Source: Proteobacteria bacterium UBA1847 (lineage in GTDB: Bacteria; Pseudomonadota; Gammaproteobacteria; Steroidobacterales; Woeseiaceae). From it: DNA of 5,939 nucleotides. A program made the translations under genes and the position numbers. This document shows positions 5,939-5,939 of the stretch, piece after piece. Numbering within the stretch: the first letter of the stretch is position 1; each line of letters begins with the position of its first letter. Where the stretch lies: NCBI GenBank assembly GCA_002338605.1, contig DDIP01000460.1, forward strand, positions 9,305-15,243. Direction: 5' to 3'. Below the pieces are notes generated by a model that was not told the DNA's origin, made no database searches, and saw only the letters and a program-made list of their open reading frames with translations.

Positions 5939-5939
5939 C

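Noticed and set aside
1..5939. CRISPR arrays, tRNA or rRNA genes, insertion sequences, attachment sites
   Set aside because: I saw no spaced direct repeats, cloverleaf-like sequences, transposase motifs or terminal inverted repeats with target duplications.

Overview
The window looks like chromosomal DNA of a Gram-negative bacterium, most likely a gammaproteobacterium. The reasons are a large TonB-dependent outer-membrane receptor with a TonB box of the IEEIVVTAQKR type, exported hydrolases with Tat-like or lipoprotein-like leaders, and GC-rich coding DNA. The lineage cannot be fixed further from the sequence alone.

Layout, left to right. Positions 1-848 (minus) hold the N-terminal 282 codons of a penicillin/AHL-acylase-family Ntn hydrolase, cut by the left edge of the window. 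Positions 858-3224 (minus) hold a complete TonB-dependent receptor, 9 bases upstream of the acylase, so the two read as one operon (receptor, then acylase). Positions 3225-3310 are an 86-bp divergent control region. It has a strong sigma70-type promoter for the receptor operon, a weaker one for the opposite strand, and a perfect TGGT-ATG-ACCA palindrome covering the -10 element of both. Positions 3311-4060 (plus) encode a GntR/FadR-subfamily regulator. It overlaps by 8 bases a Tat-exported M19 (membrane-dipeptidase family) metallopeptidase at 4053-5228. Positions 5229-5617 have no convincing gene; the stretch is clearly AT-richer and carries several perfect inverted repeats. Positions 5618-5938 (minus) are the C-terminal part of a small membrane protein that runs off the right edge.

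How the genes may work together (inference). The receptor would import a bulky molecule across the outer membrane. The acylase would remove an acyl group from an amide nitrogen. The exported dipeptidase-like enzyme would cut the remaining dipeptide, possibly one with a D- or modified C-terminal residue. The regulator would sense the molecule or a product and control both arms through the shared operator. This fits a scavenging or detoxification locus for an N-acylated peptide or amide such as a lipopeptide, an acyl amino acid or a beta-lactam-like compound. The substrate cannot be read from the sequence.
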